This document shows positions 23,901-31,200 of a DNA stretch of 64,000 bases, piece after piece. The notes under the pieces are model-generated. The model searched no databases. It saw nothing but the letters and a program-made list of their open reading frames with translations, and was not told the DNA's origin. How positions within the stretch are numbered: position 1 is the first letter of the stretch; each line of letters begins with the position of its first letter. Both the position numbers and the translations under genes were made by a program. The stretch is from contig JANEZZ010001563.1 of the NCBI GenBank assembly GCA_026122225.1, positions 1 through 64,000 on the forward strand. The letters run 5' to 3'. The DNA comes from Heloderma charlesbogerti (lineage: Eukaryota > Chordata > Lepidosauria > Squamata > Helodermatidae).

Positions 23901-25183
23901 ACAACAACAAATGAATCTGCATTATAGTCCATCAAACCCAGTGCTTTCTATTCCAAATGGCATTGCTTCTTTGGTTGTTCTGGCAAGGGGGGTTTCCAAG
24001 CCTTGCTACCAGAGATGCTTTTTCAGTAGTGATGCTATGGATCGACTCCGGGGGTTTCTGCATGCAAAACATGTCATCTACCAATGAATGTTTGCCCTTC
24101 CACATCCCTACTACGCATGGGCAGTCCCAAACCAATCCCCCACCCTTGACAAGCCCGGTCTTTGAGCATACGATTTCACTTCCAATCCTACCTTTTATAG
24201 ACCTTAATTCAACACTTTAGTTTTATAGGTTGTTGTCACTGATACTGAATTCACTCATTGTCTTCTTCTTAGATGCAGTCCTTTGCACTAGATGCCCAGA
24301 AGATCAGCGTCCAAACAAGGACCAAGATCTATGTGTCCCCAAGGATATAATGTTCCTCTCCTATGAAGGACTTTTGGGGATCATCCTAATGTCCTTTGCC
24401 CTATTCTTGGCCTCAACCACAGGCTGTGTGTTTGGAATCTTCGTTAAATTCCTAGAAACCCCAATAGTCAAAGCCAACAACCGGGACCTCTCCTATCTTC
24501 TCCTCATCTCCCTCCTGCTTTCCTTCTTGTCCTCCTTCCTGTTCATTGGACGGCCAAGGGCAGCGACCTGCCTCCTCCGACAAACAGCCTTCAGCAGCAT
24601 CTTCTCAGTCGCCGTCTCTTCTGTGTTGGCAAAAACGATCACTGTGGTGCTGGCCTTCCTGGCAACAAAGCCAGGGAACAGGGTGAGGAGATGGCTGGGG
24701 AAGAGTCTGGCCAACTCCATTGTCATTTCTTGTTCCAGTGTCCAAGTTGTCATCTGCACCATTTGGCTGAGAGTATCTCCACCCTTCCCAGATTCTGACA
24801 TGAACTCCCAGCCTGGACAGGTCATTCTGCAGTGCAACGAGGGGTCTCTTGCCATGTTTTATGGTGCCCTTGGCTACATGGGCTTCCTGGCTGTCATCTG
24901 CTTCATGGTGGCTTTCCTAGCCAGGAAGCTACCTGGGGCCTTCAATGAAGCCAAGCTGATCACCTTCAGCATGCTGGTCTTCTGCAGTGTTTGGGTGTCC
25001 TTTGTGCCCACCTACCTGAGCACCAAGGGGAAATACATGGTGGCTGTGCAGGTCTTCTCCATCTTGGCCTCCAGTGCTGGTTTGCTGGGCTGCATCTTCA
25101 TTCCCAAGTGCTACATTATTGTACTGAGGCCTGATCTGAATACAAAGGAACACCTAACGACAAAAACTAAGGATGGCATCTGA
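5640..25183 (+). CDS. V2R-A: vomeronasal type-2 receptor, six exons, apparently intact
   Basis: A class C GPCR of vomeronasal sensory neurons, a family that detects mainly peptide and protein cues and signals through Go and TRPC2. Exons are 5640-5908, 7874-8165, 12199-13014, 16543-16770, 21925-22051 and 24273-25183. All have AG/GT boundaries. Phases are 2,0,0,0,1, and the total is 2643 nt (880 aa), or 863 aa from the second ATG at 5691, which directly precedes the hydrophobic signal peptide. Residues about 1-535 form the signal and Venus-flytrap domain, 536-590 the Cys-rich linker, and the rest the seven-helix domain. The architecture matches V2R-B exon for exon. Introns are 2.0-5.2 kb and filled with hAT, CR1 and L2 repeats. 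Expression is not shown; the orthologue cannot be named. Confidence 0.93.
5933..6362 (-). mobile_element. CR1 LINE 3' fragment
   Basis: Starts with the CR1 terminal microsatellite (ATCATAGAATCATAGAA) followed by the CR1 3' end and the last part of ORF2 in antisense. The - strand frame reads [20 protein letters not shown], as in the longer CR1 at 36.7 kb. 5'-truncated, in intron 1 of V2R-A. Confidence 0.92.
6795..7190 (-). mobile_element. BovB LINE 3' fragment
   Basis: The 3' about 395 bp of BovB, beginning with GTTGTTGTTCAGTCGTTCAG and matching 58929-59330. 5'-truncated and non-coding, in intron 1 of V2R-A. Confidence 0.9.
7310..7560 (-). mobile_element. L2-like LINE fragment, C-terminal RT region
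   Basis: The - strand reads [14 protein letters not shown] and [14 protein letters not shown], typical of the region after the RT palm in CR1/L2 LINEs. The CATAAGAAGAGCCCTGCTGG tail motif of this LINE family is joined directly at the left, so sequence between them has been lost. Confidence 0.75.
7561..7873 (+). other. End of V2R-A intron 1
   Basis: Unrecognised sequence with an AT-rich stretch, ending in the acceptor TTCATTCCAG|G before exon 2. The acceptor choice is supported by exon 2 of V2R-B, which has the same length and phase. Confidence 0.5.
7874..8165 (+). CDS. V2R-A exon 2: Venus-flytrap domain, first lobe
   Basis: 292 bp, phase 2 in and phase 0 out. Encodes [20 protein letters not shown], then [14 protein letters not shown], and ends SIYKIPQ|. 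These are hallmark V2R exon-2 motifs; V2R-B has [20 protein letters not shown] in the same place. The donor is CAG|GTATGA. Confidence 0.93.
8561..8710 (+). other. Candidate outward exon in the second hAT element
   Basis: Starts at an ATG in TTAAAATGGCG context and stays open for 50 codons, rich in Ala, Gly and Glu, to the donor-like CAG|GTAAAG. A mirrored copy reads the other way from the same central palindrome. There is no recognisable domain. High GC alone keeps frames open, so coding is a hypothesis. Confidence 0.3.
8768..8930 (-). mobile_element. 5S rRNA-derived / CR1 chimeric retrocopy
   Basis: On the - strand, a 5S-rRNA-like head (8846-8930, including AGCTAAGCAGGGTCAGCCCT and the GTACTAGGATGGGA stretch) is followed by about 75 bp of CR1 3' end terminating in the CATAGAATC tail. 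This order resembles SINE3-type elements (5S promoter plus LINE tail). It is diverged from functional 5S RNA and inserted in the hAT at 8206-9070. Confidence 0.75.
9071..9385. other. V2R-A intron 2, unassigned
   Basis: AT-rich DNA with no recognised repeat apart from the 8-bp target duplication at its left edge. Confidence 0.4.
9386..9651. mobile_element. Palindromic-hAT relative, truncated (copy 4)
   Basis: The left side matches B-end sequence (CCCCCCGGAATCCTCC...). The right side is a complete A-type terminus ending CACCATCCCTA. The palindromic core is replaced by a shorter unrelated centre shared with 39197-39488. A + frame from ATG 9445 ([10 protein letters not shown]...) stays open 36 codons to GAG|GTAAGT (exon edge 9554), again facing the terminus. 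Confidence 0.75.
9655..9820 (+). mobile_element. CR1 LINE 3' end
   Basis: A + oriented CR1 3' end, from GGAGGTGGTGGGCTCTCCCA to the terminal TCTATGATTCTATGA. It abuts the end of the preceding hAT fragment. Confidence 0.9.
9821..10503. other. V2R-A intron 2 with a weak L2-like 3' relic
   Basis: About 10060-10250 resembles the L2-like LINE 3' region also seen at 26040-26250 (phrase GAGAGTGCCTTCTTGGTGGT). The rest is unassigned. Confidence 0.4.
10504..10955 (-). mobile_element. L2-like LINE 3' end
   Basis: Antisense to the 3' end at 49690-50280. It starts with CATAAGAAGAGCCCTGCTGG, and the - frame encodes [20 protein letters not shown] and [17 protein letters not shown], the end of ORF2. 5'-truncated. 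Confidence 0.85.
10956..12198. other. V2R-A intron 2, mostly unique
   Basis: AT-rich sequence without a recognised element apart from the 34-bp tandem repeat at 11473-11540. It ends with a good polypyrimidine tract and TTTTTTGCTAG acceptor before exon 3. Confidence 0.5.
11473..11540. repeat. Perfect 34-bp tandem duplication
   Basis: Two identical 34-bp units, 11473-11506 and 11507-11540, each starting CTTTTATAGCCCCGTGGG. The unit contains the short inverted words GGGTGTT / AACACCC. It is either a recent duplication or an assembly artefact. Confidence 0.95.
12199..13014 (+). CDS. V2R-A exon 3: main ligand-binding exon
   Basis: 816 bp, phase 0 at both ends. Starts [20 protein letters not shown] and ends with the V2R-typical VQPWQ|. 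It covers most of the Venus-flytrap domain, including [20 protein letters not shown] and [20 protein letters not shown]. It is 12 bp shorter than V2R-B exon 3 (828 bp), a whole-codon difference. No stops or frameshifts. Confidence 0.95.
13015..13725. other. Start of V2R-A intron 3
   Basis: No gene or recognised repeat. Several open stretches occur by chance. The intron begins with a usable donor, CAG|GTATTA. Confidence 0.5.
13726..14265. mobile_element. Palindromic hAT element, copy 5 (A end left, right end lost)
   Basis: Starts TAGGGATGGCAGAGAATTCC. Contains GATAGGCTACGTAAAG, GCAAATGGCGGC and TCTACGTAAATATTTACGTA palindromes, and an ATGCAAAT octamer near 14033. The - frame from ATG 13926 runs 23 codons ([12 protein letters not shown]...) to CAG|GTAAAT (13858). 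The right end is replaced by another repeat at about 14266, so only the left terminus survives. Confidence 0.85.
14266..14540 (-). repeat. Unclassified repeat with acidic open frame, copy 1
   Basis: Shares a long diverged match with 63626-64000, both starting TTTCCGCATCCTCC. The - strand frame reads [20 protein letters not shown] and [15 protein letters not shown], an acidic Ser/Pro-rich segment conserved in wording between the copies (LTEIPPTGIPSLDSSP in the other). This suggests a decayed transposon coding region of unknown class. Confidence 0.5.
14560..14645 (+). repeat. LINE/SINE 3' tail with (AACT)n
   Basis: Reads GTGAACCGCCTACAGAG...GGTGGTGTAGAAATG, followed by a short AACT repeat. It is the same tail as at 22930-22998 and 26375-26425. 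Confidence 0.65.
14958..15916. mobile_element. Palindromic hAT element, copy 6 (B end left, A end right)
   Basis: Bounded by TAGGGATGT and CATCCCTA, splitting the LTR-like repeat. The flanking 8-mers ACTGAGGC and CTTTAGAC match poorly, so the duplication has decayed or was altered. An internal 214-bp tandem duplication (units starting 15129 and 15343) repeats one block of palindromes. Outward donors are AAAG|GTAAGT on - near 14980 and AAG|GTAAGT on + at 15797. The palindromes include GATAGGCTACGTAAAT and GCGCCCATGGGCGC. Confidence 0.88.
15729..15797 (+). other. Candidate element-derived first exon upstream of V2R-A exon 4
   Basis: ATG in GGAAATGGCGG context, 23 open codons ([20 protein letters not shown]...), then AAG|GTAAGT. 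It leaves in phase 0, and the next annotated acceptor on this strand, V2R-A exon 4 at 16543, is also phase 0. A spliced product would keep frame and skip most of the ligand-binding domain. This is inference only; no transcript is seen. Confidence 0.3.
16377..16413. repeat. (CA)n/(GA)n microsatellite
   Basis: A CA run followed by GAGAGAGAGAGA in intron 3 of V2R-A. Confidence 0.95.
16543..16770 (+). CDS. V2R-A exon 4: end of ligand-binding domain
   Basis: 228 bp (76 codons), phase 0 at both ends, identical in length to V2R-B exon 4. Encodes [20 protein letters not shown] and ends [15 protein letters not shown]|, typical of the region just before the Cys-rich linker. The acceptor is CATTCTAG and the donor CAG|GTAGGT. 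Confidence 0.95.
16771..17807. other. V2R-A intron 4, first part
   Basis: No recognised gene. A GA-rich patch lies near 16840-16870. The rest appears unique. Confidence 0.5.
17808..18364. mobile_element. Palindromic hAT element, copy 7 (left end lost, A end right)
   Basis: The right terminus is ACACCCCTA and the left terminus is missing. Core palindromes are present but worn. The + frame from ATG 18139 ([18 protein letters not shown]...) is open 35 codons to AAG|GTACAT (18244), so this donor has lost the GTAAGT consensus. It abuts CR1 sequence on its right. Confidence 0.8.
18365..21005 (-). mobile_element. CR1 LINE with ORF2 remnants, interrupted by a hAT
   Basis: Read on -, it holds the end of the endonuclease ([21 protein letters not shown]), a long linker, and RT ([60 protein letters not shown]). 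It is broken by a frameshift near 19920-19945 and by the insertion at 18550-19374. Both CR1 copies here have Ser in place of the usual aromatic residue before ADD. The 5' end is truncated and the extreme 3' end replaced by copy 7. Dead. Confidence 0.9.
18550..19374. mobile_element. Palindromic hAT element, copy 8 (B end left, A end right)
   Basis: Bounded by TAGGGGTGG and CATCCCTA, with a perfect 8-bp duplication CTTCTCGC at 18542-18549 and 19375-19382. The intact CR1 at about 37110 shows the unoccupied site. The central TCTACGTAAAT palindromes present in copies 2 and 12 are missing: around 18910-18945 two arm sequences are joined. The + frame from ATG 19132 ([20 protein letters not shown]...) stays open 36 codons to AAAAG|GTAAGT (19241); the - donor is CAG|GTAAGTGAC at the left. 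Confidence 0.95.
21185..21452 (-). mobile_element. CR1 LINE 3' fragment
   Basis: Antisense CR1 ORF2 end and 3' region ([20 protein letters not shown]), a separate small copy lacking the terminal tail. 21006-21184, between it and the preceding CR1, is T/C-rich and unassigned. Confidence 0.85.
21453..21924. other. End of V2R-A intron 4
   Basis: Unassigned sequence ending in a strong acceptor (CTTGTCTTTTTTGGCTAG) before exon 5. Confidence 0.5.
21925..22051 (+). CDS. V2R-A exon 5: Cys-rich linker
   Basis: 127 bp, phase 0 in and phase 1 out, same length as V2R-B exon 5. Encodes [16 protein letters not shown]..., then [20 protein letters not shown]. The CC-x2-C-x2-C pattern is the class C GPCR Cys-rich linker that couples the Venus-flytrap to the seven-helix domain. 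It is hard to spot because it is short and has no ATG start. The donor is AAG|GTGAGT. Confidence 0.93.
22052..22214. other. Start of V2R-A intron 5
   Basis: Unassigned, AT-rich. Confidence 0.4.
22215..22425 (-). mobile_element. tRNA-derived SINE
   Basis: On -, GGGCCATAGCTCAGTGTGAC and GGTCTCAGGTTCAATTCC resemble Pol III box A and box B of a tRNA-Ala-like head. The body ends in TATAAGGCAGCTTCCTATG. The sequence is diverged, so promoter activity is doubtful. Confidence 0.8.
22605..23460. mobile_element. Palindromic hAT element, copy 9 (B end left, A end right)
   Basis: Bounded by TAGGGATGT and CATCCCTA, with a perfect 8-bp duplication GAGGGGAA at 22597-22604 and 23461-23468. Donors face outward at both ends: CAG|GTAAGTGA on - near 22630 and CAG|GTAAGT on + at 23330. 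The + frame from ATG 23247 ([20 protein letters not shown]...) runs 28 codons to the donor in phase 0. One palindrome is interrupted by a 75-bp LINE tail (about 22925-22998, GTGAACCGCCCAGAGAGCTT then AAATAAATAAATAAA). Confidence 0.95.
23540..23835 (-). mobile_element. L2-like LINE, ORF2 C-terminal fragment
   Basis: The - frame reads [20 protein letters not shown] and [20 protein letters not shown], equivalent to the conserved post-RT region of L2-type LINEs (compare FKVLVLTFKALNSLGPGYLK at 25.95 kb). A short fragment in intron 5. Confidence 0.7.
23836..24272. other. End of V2R-A intron 5
   Basis: Contains an AAATAAATAAATAAAC tail near 23889 and otherwise unassigned sequence. Ends TGTCTTCTTCTTAG before exon 6. 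Confidence 0.5.
24273..25183 (+). CDS. V2R-A exon 6: seven-helix domain and C-terminus
   Basis: 911 bp to the TGA, entered in phase 1. Starts with the last Cys of the linker ([19 protein letters not shown]). Seven hydrophobic helices follow, with the class C motifs [12 protein letters not shown] and [19 protein letters not shown], and a short tail KTKDGI. About 88% identical in amino acids to V2R-B exon 6 (36 differences in 303 by eye). 64 consecutive residues from [10 protein letters not shown] to GCIFIPK are identical. Confidence 0.97.
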
Positions 25184-25361
25184 TTCATCAAATAATCTTC
25201 TAAATGCTGATTATTCATGTCCAGCATGGCAGTCATAAAACCTGTCCTAGGAATGTAGCCCCTTGCATGCTTCTATTTTAATGAATCTCTCTTCCTTTCA
25301 CATTTTATTAGAATAGTTTTGGATTTTCCCTCTGCTCAATGAGCTCTGGAGGTGATGTAAA

Positions 25362-25376
25362 AATAAAAATAATAAA
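25362..25376 (+). promoter_or_regulatory. Candidate polyadenylation signals of V2R-A
   Basis: Two AATAAA hexamers (25362-25367 and 25371-25376) about 180 bp after the stop codon. They are in an A-rich stretch, so either could be incidental. Confidence 0.4.
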
Positions 25377-25439
25377 ATACATAAGCTACACAAAGCTAAA
25401 ACATTTTACACAATAAAACCAGGGATTAATAAAAGCAGA

Positions 25440-26425
25440 GAGCAGCATTATTACAACCTCAGGAGAACATGGCTGTCTTTACCAGCCATCTAAGGAGGAA
25501 GCCATCCTAATGTCCCTGGGGAGGCAGTTCCACACCCAAGGTGCTGCTACACTGGAGACCCTGTCTTTAGTATCCACAAACCACACCTCTCTAGGAGATG
25601 GGGCACTCAACAGGGCCTCAGATAATGAATCCAAATTTCTGGCAGACTCATACAAGATGAGGTGGTCTTTCATTTACCCAGGCTTCAAGCCATTTAGGGC
25701 TTTATAGGTTAAAAAAAAAGAAAAAGCAGAGGGGGGAAGCATCTTGAATTGGGCTCAGAAACAAATTGGTAGCCAATGCAGCTGTTTCAAGATGGGTCTT
25801 TAAAAGCACACCTGAAGTTTTCAATGCTCTTCAAGGGGAGTCCCACATACAGCACATTATTACAGCAATCTAAATGTTGTGGCCAACGAGACCATATTAC
25901 ATCAGTACTTTTACAGCTGTGCTGGCTGCCAGTCCATATCTGGGCCCAATTCAAAGTGCTGGTATTAACATTCAAAGCCCTAAACAGCTTGGGGCCAGGT
26001 TATCTGAAGGATCATCTACCTGCCCAGACCCTAAGATCATCTTCAGGGATCCTTCCCTGGGAGCCCCTGCCAAAGGAAGTGAGGTAGGTAGCTACCAGGA
26101 AGAGGGCCTTTTCTGCTGTGGCACCCCAGCTGTGGAATGATCTCCCTGGAGAGGTTCACCTGGCTCCAACATTGTACTCTTTCCAGTGCCAGGTGAACAT
26201 CTTTTTGTTTTCCTAGCATTTTAGCACTCCAATCTTTTAGCTCTGCTGTTTTAAACCTGTTTTTAAATCTCTGTATTGCTGCTAGCTTTTATTCTGGTTG
26301 TGCTTTTATATTGTAGTTTTAAGCTTTCGTATTTTCTATTGTTTTATGCTGTACTTGGTGATCTTTATGTTTGTGAACTGCCCAGAGAGCTTCAGCTATT
26401 GGGTGGTATAGAAATAAATAAACAA
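25440..26425 (+). mobile_element. L2-like LINE 3' region, composite
   Basis: From about 25900 the + frame reads LCWLPVHIWAQFKVLVLTFK and LNSLGPGYLKDHLPAQTLRS, the conserved end of L2-type ORF2. The 3' UTR follows and ends GTGAACTGCCCAGAGAGCTT...GGTGGTATAGAAATAAATAAAC. The preceding 25440-25900 reads as related LINE sequence in the opposite sense, so two pieces meet here. Confidence 0.65.
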
Positions 26426-26845
26426 ACAAACAAATGTGTGGTGCTTAAGACATGGATCACTTTGACAAGATCCACCTTCCCCCAAAATGGGTGCACCTGC
26501 CAAAGCTGGGCAAAGGCATTCCTGGCCAACGCTGCCACCTGACCATCCAGGATCAAGTTGCATACCTGATCCTTTAGAACAAGTTGAACTCCCAGTCCCA
26601 ATTTGGCCTGTTGTATGAAAAAGCATGAATTAGGAAAGTGACTGCGCATTGATCCTGCAGTGGCCACAGGCCCTATTCGACTTCATGTCTTATTTATTTA
26701 TTTTATATATTTGCAACATTTGTATATCACTCCAAATCTAAAACAGATTTTGGAGCAGTGAACATAAGAGGTAAAATATTAAAAAGATAAAACATCTTAA
26801 AATTATTGTTATTTAAAACAGAATGTCGATAAAAGCAGTAGCAGG
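26426..26845. other. Intergenic, LINE/SINE-tail relics
   Basis: 26690-26830 begins TTATTTATTTATTTTATATA and resembles a reversed SINE end. 26430-26680 continues LINE-like words antisense. No gene. Confidence 0.35.
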
Positions 26846-27337
26846 TAGGGATGTACGAAAGCCACTTACCATTTTGCGGATCTGCTTAATGGGGGGGGGA
26901 GACGCTCTGTCCCTCCTCCTGGAATCCTGCCTGGCCGGCTCTGCTCTGTGGGGATTCCATGGAGCCGCTGGCCGGCTCTGCTCACAGCCAGACATCCGGC
27001 TGCTGGGCAGCAGGGACGCAAATGGTGGCAGCCATAGCCACCGCCCTTTGCGTCCCTGTACTTAACCGTGATAGGCTATGTAAATATTTACGTAGCCTAT
27101 TACGGCAAAGTAAAAAAAAAAAACGCGTATGCAAATGGTGGTGGCTACGGCGGCCGCCATTTACGTTCACTATTTTTCGCCGTTCTAGCCTACGTAAATA
27201 TTTAAGTAGGCTAGAATGGCTAAAAATAGCGAACACAAATGGCAGCCGCCTTAGCCGCCGGCATTTGCATACGCTGTGCCCAGCCAGAAGACCAGCCACC
27301 GCCGCCACTGCACCCACACCCCCCACCACACCCGCAC
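26846..27337. mobile_element. Palindromic hAT element, copy 10 (B end left, right end lost)
   Basis: Starts TAGGGATGTACGAAAGCCAC. The B-end donor on - is ATG|GTAAGT. Contains GATAGGCTATGTAAAT and TAGCCTACGTAAATATTTAA palindromes. The A-end region is cut at 27337, where the next element begins directly. Confidence 0.85.
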
Positions 27338-27815
27338 TAGGGATGGCGGAGAATTTCTGAGAATTTCTCCACGAATCTCGGTGAGGCCAAATGCCAACGC
27401 ATTCGGCCCCCCGAAATCAGCGGTGAAATTCTCCGCCACCCCCCCGCCACCCCCCAGGATGGGACTTACCTTTCATGAATGTCCCTCCCGGCAGCGGGTC
27501 CCGGCGGCGGTTCGTCGGGTCTTCGTCAGAGGCGGGGGCAGCAGCCGCCATTACAAGTGCAGTAAAAAAAAAAAAAACGTGATAGGCTACGTAACGATTA
27601 ACGTAGCCTATCATGGCTAGATCTCCAAAGTCAGCCGTGATAGGCTACGTTAATCGTTACGTAGCCTATCACGGGTGACTTTGGGGGGGAAAAAAAAAGT
27701 GCGTACGCAAATGGCGGCCCCCATAGGGAGCCACCATTCGCGTTCCTTATTTGGTCCCTGTAGTCTACGTAAAGATTTATGTAGACTACAGCAAAAATAA
27801 GGGCAACGCAAATAG
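27338..27815. mobile_element. Palindromic hAT element, copy 11 (A end left, right end lost)
   Basis: Starts TAGGGATGGCGGAGAATTTC immediately after copy 10 and ends raggedly after a TCTACGTAAAG palindrome. The - frame from ATG 27551 (MAAAAPASDEDPTNRRRDPL...) stays open 27 codons to AAAG|GTAAGT (27470). It belongs to the subfamily of copies 2, 8 and 12. Confidence 0.85.
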
Positions 27816-28099
27816 GATCACCACAGATTCCCTTTACAGATGCTTCCTCCCTCCCTCCTCCTTTCCCCGCTTATCTGAGTCTTCCATATGTTTCACTATA
27901 CAGCCGCTAGATGGCACTGTGGTCCAGCTCCTCTTATTGCTACTTTTCCTCTTTTCATGGAGGGAACTCAAGCGTGATAATTTGATAGCTCATTATCTCC
28001 AATCTTTTAAAAAATAGAATGCACACATTCAGTTTATTGCTTTTTAGCCAATCAGGCCATCCGCTCACAAAACAAATAGAATTCTCACATCAACTAAAA
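27816..28099. repeat. Fragment of the CTCF-motif repeat and flank
   Basis: 27885-27970 contains TTTCACTATACAGCCGCTAG and CCGCTAGATGGCACT (27904-27918), one base off the CTCF core consensus. It is the same repeat as 34330-34640. The rest is unassigned. Confidence 0.5.
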
Positions 28100-28200
28100 G
28101 GGAAACCAAAGTACAAATTATTAATAAAATAACTAACAAGGGCAAGTTAAAAACATTTTAAAATCCTAAAACAATATTTGCCAGAATGTTATTACCATGT

Positions 28201-31200
28201 TTACAGATTTAGTTTTTTTATAACAGTCAATGACTTTTGCCTCTCCAGGGCTCGACTGACAAATTTAGCAGTCCTATATGAAGTATAATGATCTGTTCCA
28301 GCTAATAATAATCGAGTTATGCTTGCACCGGAAGTATCCTCAAGCGCAGCTAACAGGAGCTCAAGGGACTGCTTCCTCAAATCGATGTACAATGGACATT
28401 CTGCTAGAAAGTATACCATGTCCTCTACCTTGGGGCAACCAGCTGGGCAATCTGCACTCATGCCATGATGGGTCCTATAACGTGCCTTCACCTCCATCAA
28501 TTGGAGTGAGTTCAGTCTGCACCTAGTCATGAGCCATCTCAATTCATGTGAGGTGATGGAAATCAAATACGGGGAAACCTTCCCCGGAGAGGTCATGATG
28601 CTTTTATAGAACTTGTTAGAGCGACTTTCAGCAGCAACAGCCATTGCTGTTTGAATATCAACATCTTGTACCCTCTTTGAAATCTCATCCCTAGCTCTAT
28701 CGTAGCCCCTCGCAAGCAAATATGATTGTGAAAAGCCCAACTCAGAGATCCGTAGATGTGGTTATCTTGTCTGCCCATGAGCCCCTTCCCATAGCTTCAT
28801 ATGCTAATAAGACCAAGGGGGAGGCCAGTTGGAACACTATCTTTAACCAGAAGAAAGTGGCAGCTTTCTGGACAAGCATTCCCACTGAGTGACAAGCTGT
28901 TTCTAGTCGGACAATGGCCTTAGAAGTGGATCTGGGAACCCCAAGTACTCTGGATAGAAATTTATGCTGCACTGACTCCAATGAAGCAATGTTAGCATGG
29001 GTCCAGGCAGGTGCCCCATATAATATTTGGGGAAGTAATTTGCCCTTGCATAGCTCTATTAAAGGGGCCACCATCTTACCACCTGGTCCAACAGCAACAT
29101 GAAGAATGGCATTACTAGTTACATTAGTTGTCAGGGCTATTGCTTTCAAGTGCTCAGACCGAGATCCTGAACTTCGAAATGTCACTCCTAGGTATTTATA
29201 TTTGTTAACCTGATCAAGCAGGTGGTTATCCAGCTGCCATCGGTATTTTTTCCTCCTTTTGCCAAAGACTAAGATTTTAGTTTTTTCATAGTTGACCTGA
29301 AGGGCTTCTCTCACATAATATGAGCTTAGGGCTCTTAAAAGCCTATGCATCCCCACCTGGGTGTATGACAGGAGAACAGCATCACCTGCATATAATAACA
29401 CTGAAATACTCCTGTCCTTTAAAAGAGGTGGGAAGAAGTCTGGACTAGATAAGTAGGGAACCATATCATTAAGATATAGATTGAATAAAAGAGGTGCAAG
29501 CAAACATCCCTGGCACATTCCTTTGTTAACAATAATGGGGTCTGAAAGATCACCTGAAGACACTCTCACACGCAAGACAGAATTCTCATACAGCCCCTGT
29601 ATTCTCCTGAGCAATTTATTATCCACACTGAAAAATGTAAGCTTCTGCCAAAGGCGGGGTCTAGATATAGAATCAAAGGCTGCTCAAAAGCCTAAAAATG
29701 CAGTAAAAAGTGAGTAATAAGGGGGAGATGTATATTTCCCAGCCAAATATTTTAGTAGGAAACAATGGTCTACTGTAGATCTGCCACATCGGAAGCCTGC
29801 TTGTCCTTCAGCTAGGAGATTCTCCCCGAGCACCCAATTTTCCAGCTTATCTAAAAGATGTCTTGCATACAACTTACTTATAACATCCAGTAGGCTTATA
29901 GGGCGATAATTCTTAGGGTCTGACCAATTGCCTTTTTTATAAATAGGCACTACAATAGCCACTGCCCAATCTTGGGGAAATTTCCCAGTTCTATCAATAA
30001 GTGTAAATAAGGTTACTAACATTGGGATCCACCAATGAGGATAATCAATCAAGAAATCTGGTGAAATGCCACTCCCTCCAAGGCCTTTTCTGTGCTTCAA
30101 CTTCCGTATCAGCATAGCTATTTCCTCACAGGTGACTGGGGGCCATCTAGGTGATTCTGGGTCTTCCTCCTGCAATGGGGGAAGACAGGCCATCTCATCG
30201 TAAAAGAGGGAATGGAAGTGTCGTTCCCATTCATGTGTCGTAATAACAGAGTCAATGGATGGAGTCCCAGAGTATCTTAAATCTAGGGATGGCGGAGAAT
30301 TTCTCCCCGAAACTTCAGGGGGCCGAGCGCCAACATGTTCGGCCCCCCGAAGAAGTTTCGGGGAGAAATTCTCCGCACACACACCCCCCCTGGGACGGGA
30401 CTTACCTTTCCCAAATGTCCCTCCCGGCGGCGGTTCGTTGAGTCTTCATCAGGGGCAGGGGCGGCAGCCAATCTTTCGACCGGCTGCCGCCACCACCATT
30501 CCAATAAAAGAAAAAAAAAACACCCCCGTGATAGGCTACGTGACGATTAACGTAGCCTATCACGGCTAGATCTGCAAAGTCAGCAGTGACAGGCTATGTC
30601 AATCGTCACGTAGCCTATCACGGGTGACTAAAAAAAAAAAAAAAAGCGCGTACGGCTAATGGCGGCCCCCATAGGGAGCCGCCATTTGTGTTCCTTATTT
30701 GGTCGCTGTAGTCTACGTAAATCTTTATGTAGACTACGGAGAAAATAAGGGCAATGCAAATAGCATTGCCCTTATTTTCGCCGTAGTCTACGTAATCTTT
30801 ATGTAGACTACAGCGACCAAATAAGGAACGTGAATGGCGGCTCCCTATGGGGGCCGCCATTAGCCGTACGCACTTTTTTTTTTTTTTTAGTCACCCGTGA
30901 TAGGCTACGTGATGATTTACATAGCCTATCACAGCTGACCTTGCAGATCTAGCCATGATAGGCTACGTTAATCGTCACGTAGCCTATCATGGGGGTGTTT
31001 GTTTGTTTTTTTAACTTTTTATTTCGCGGCCGGGCGAGGCGAGGTGCCTCCTCCCCGGCCTGAATTTCAGACGGGCGAGGTGGGAAGCCTCCCCCCCCCC
31101 CGGCCTGAACTTCACGGGGAGAGCAGTGAAGCGCCTCCCCCCCACCGCGAAAAGCTGCGAGACCAGGTAAGTGACTTTTGTGCACCCCTACTTAAATCTG

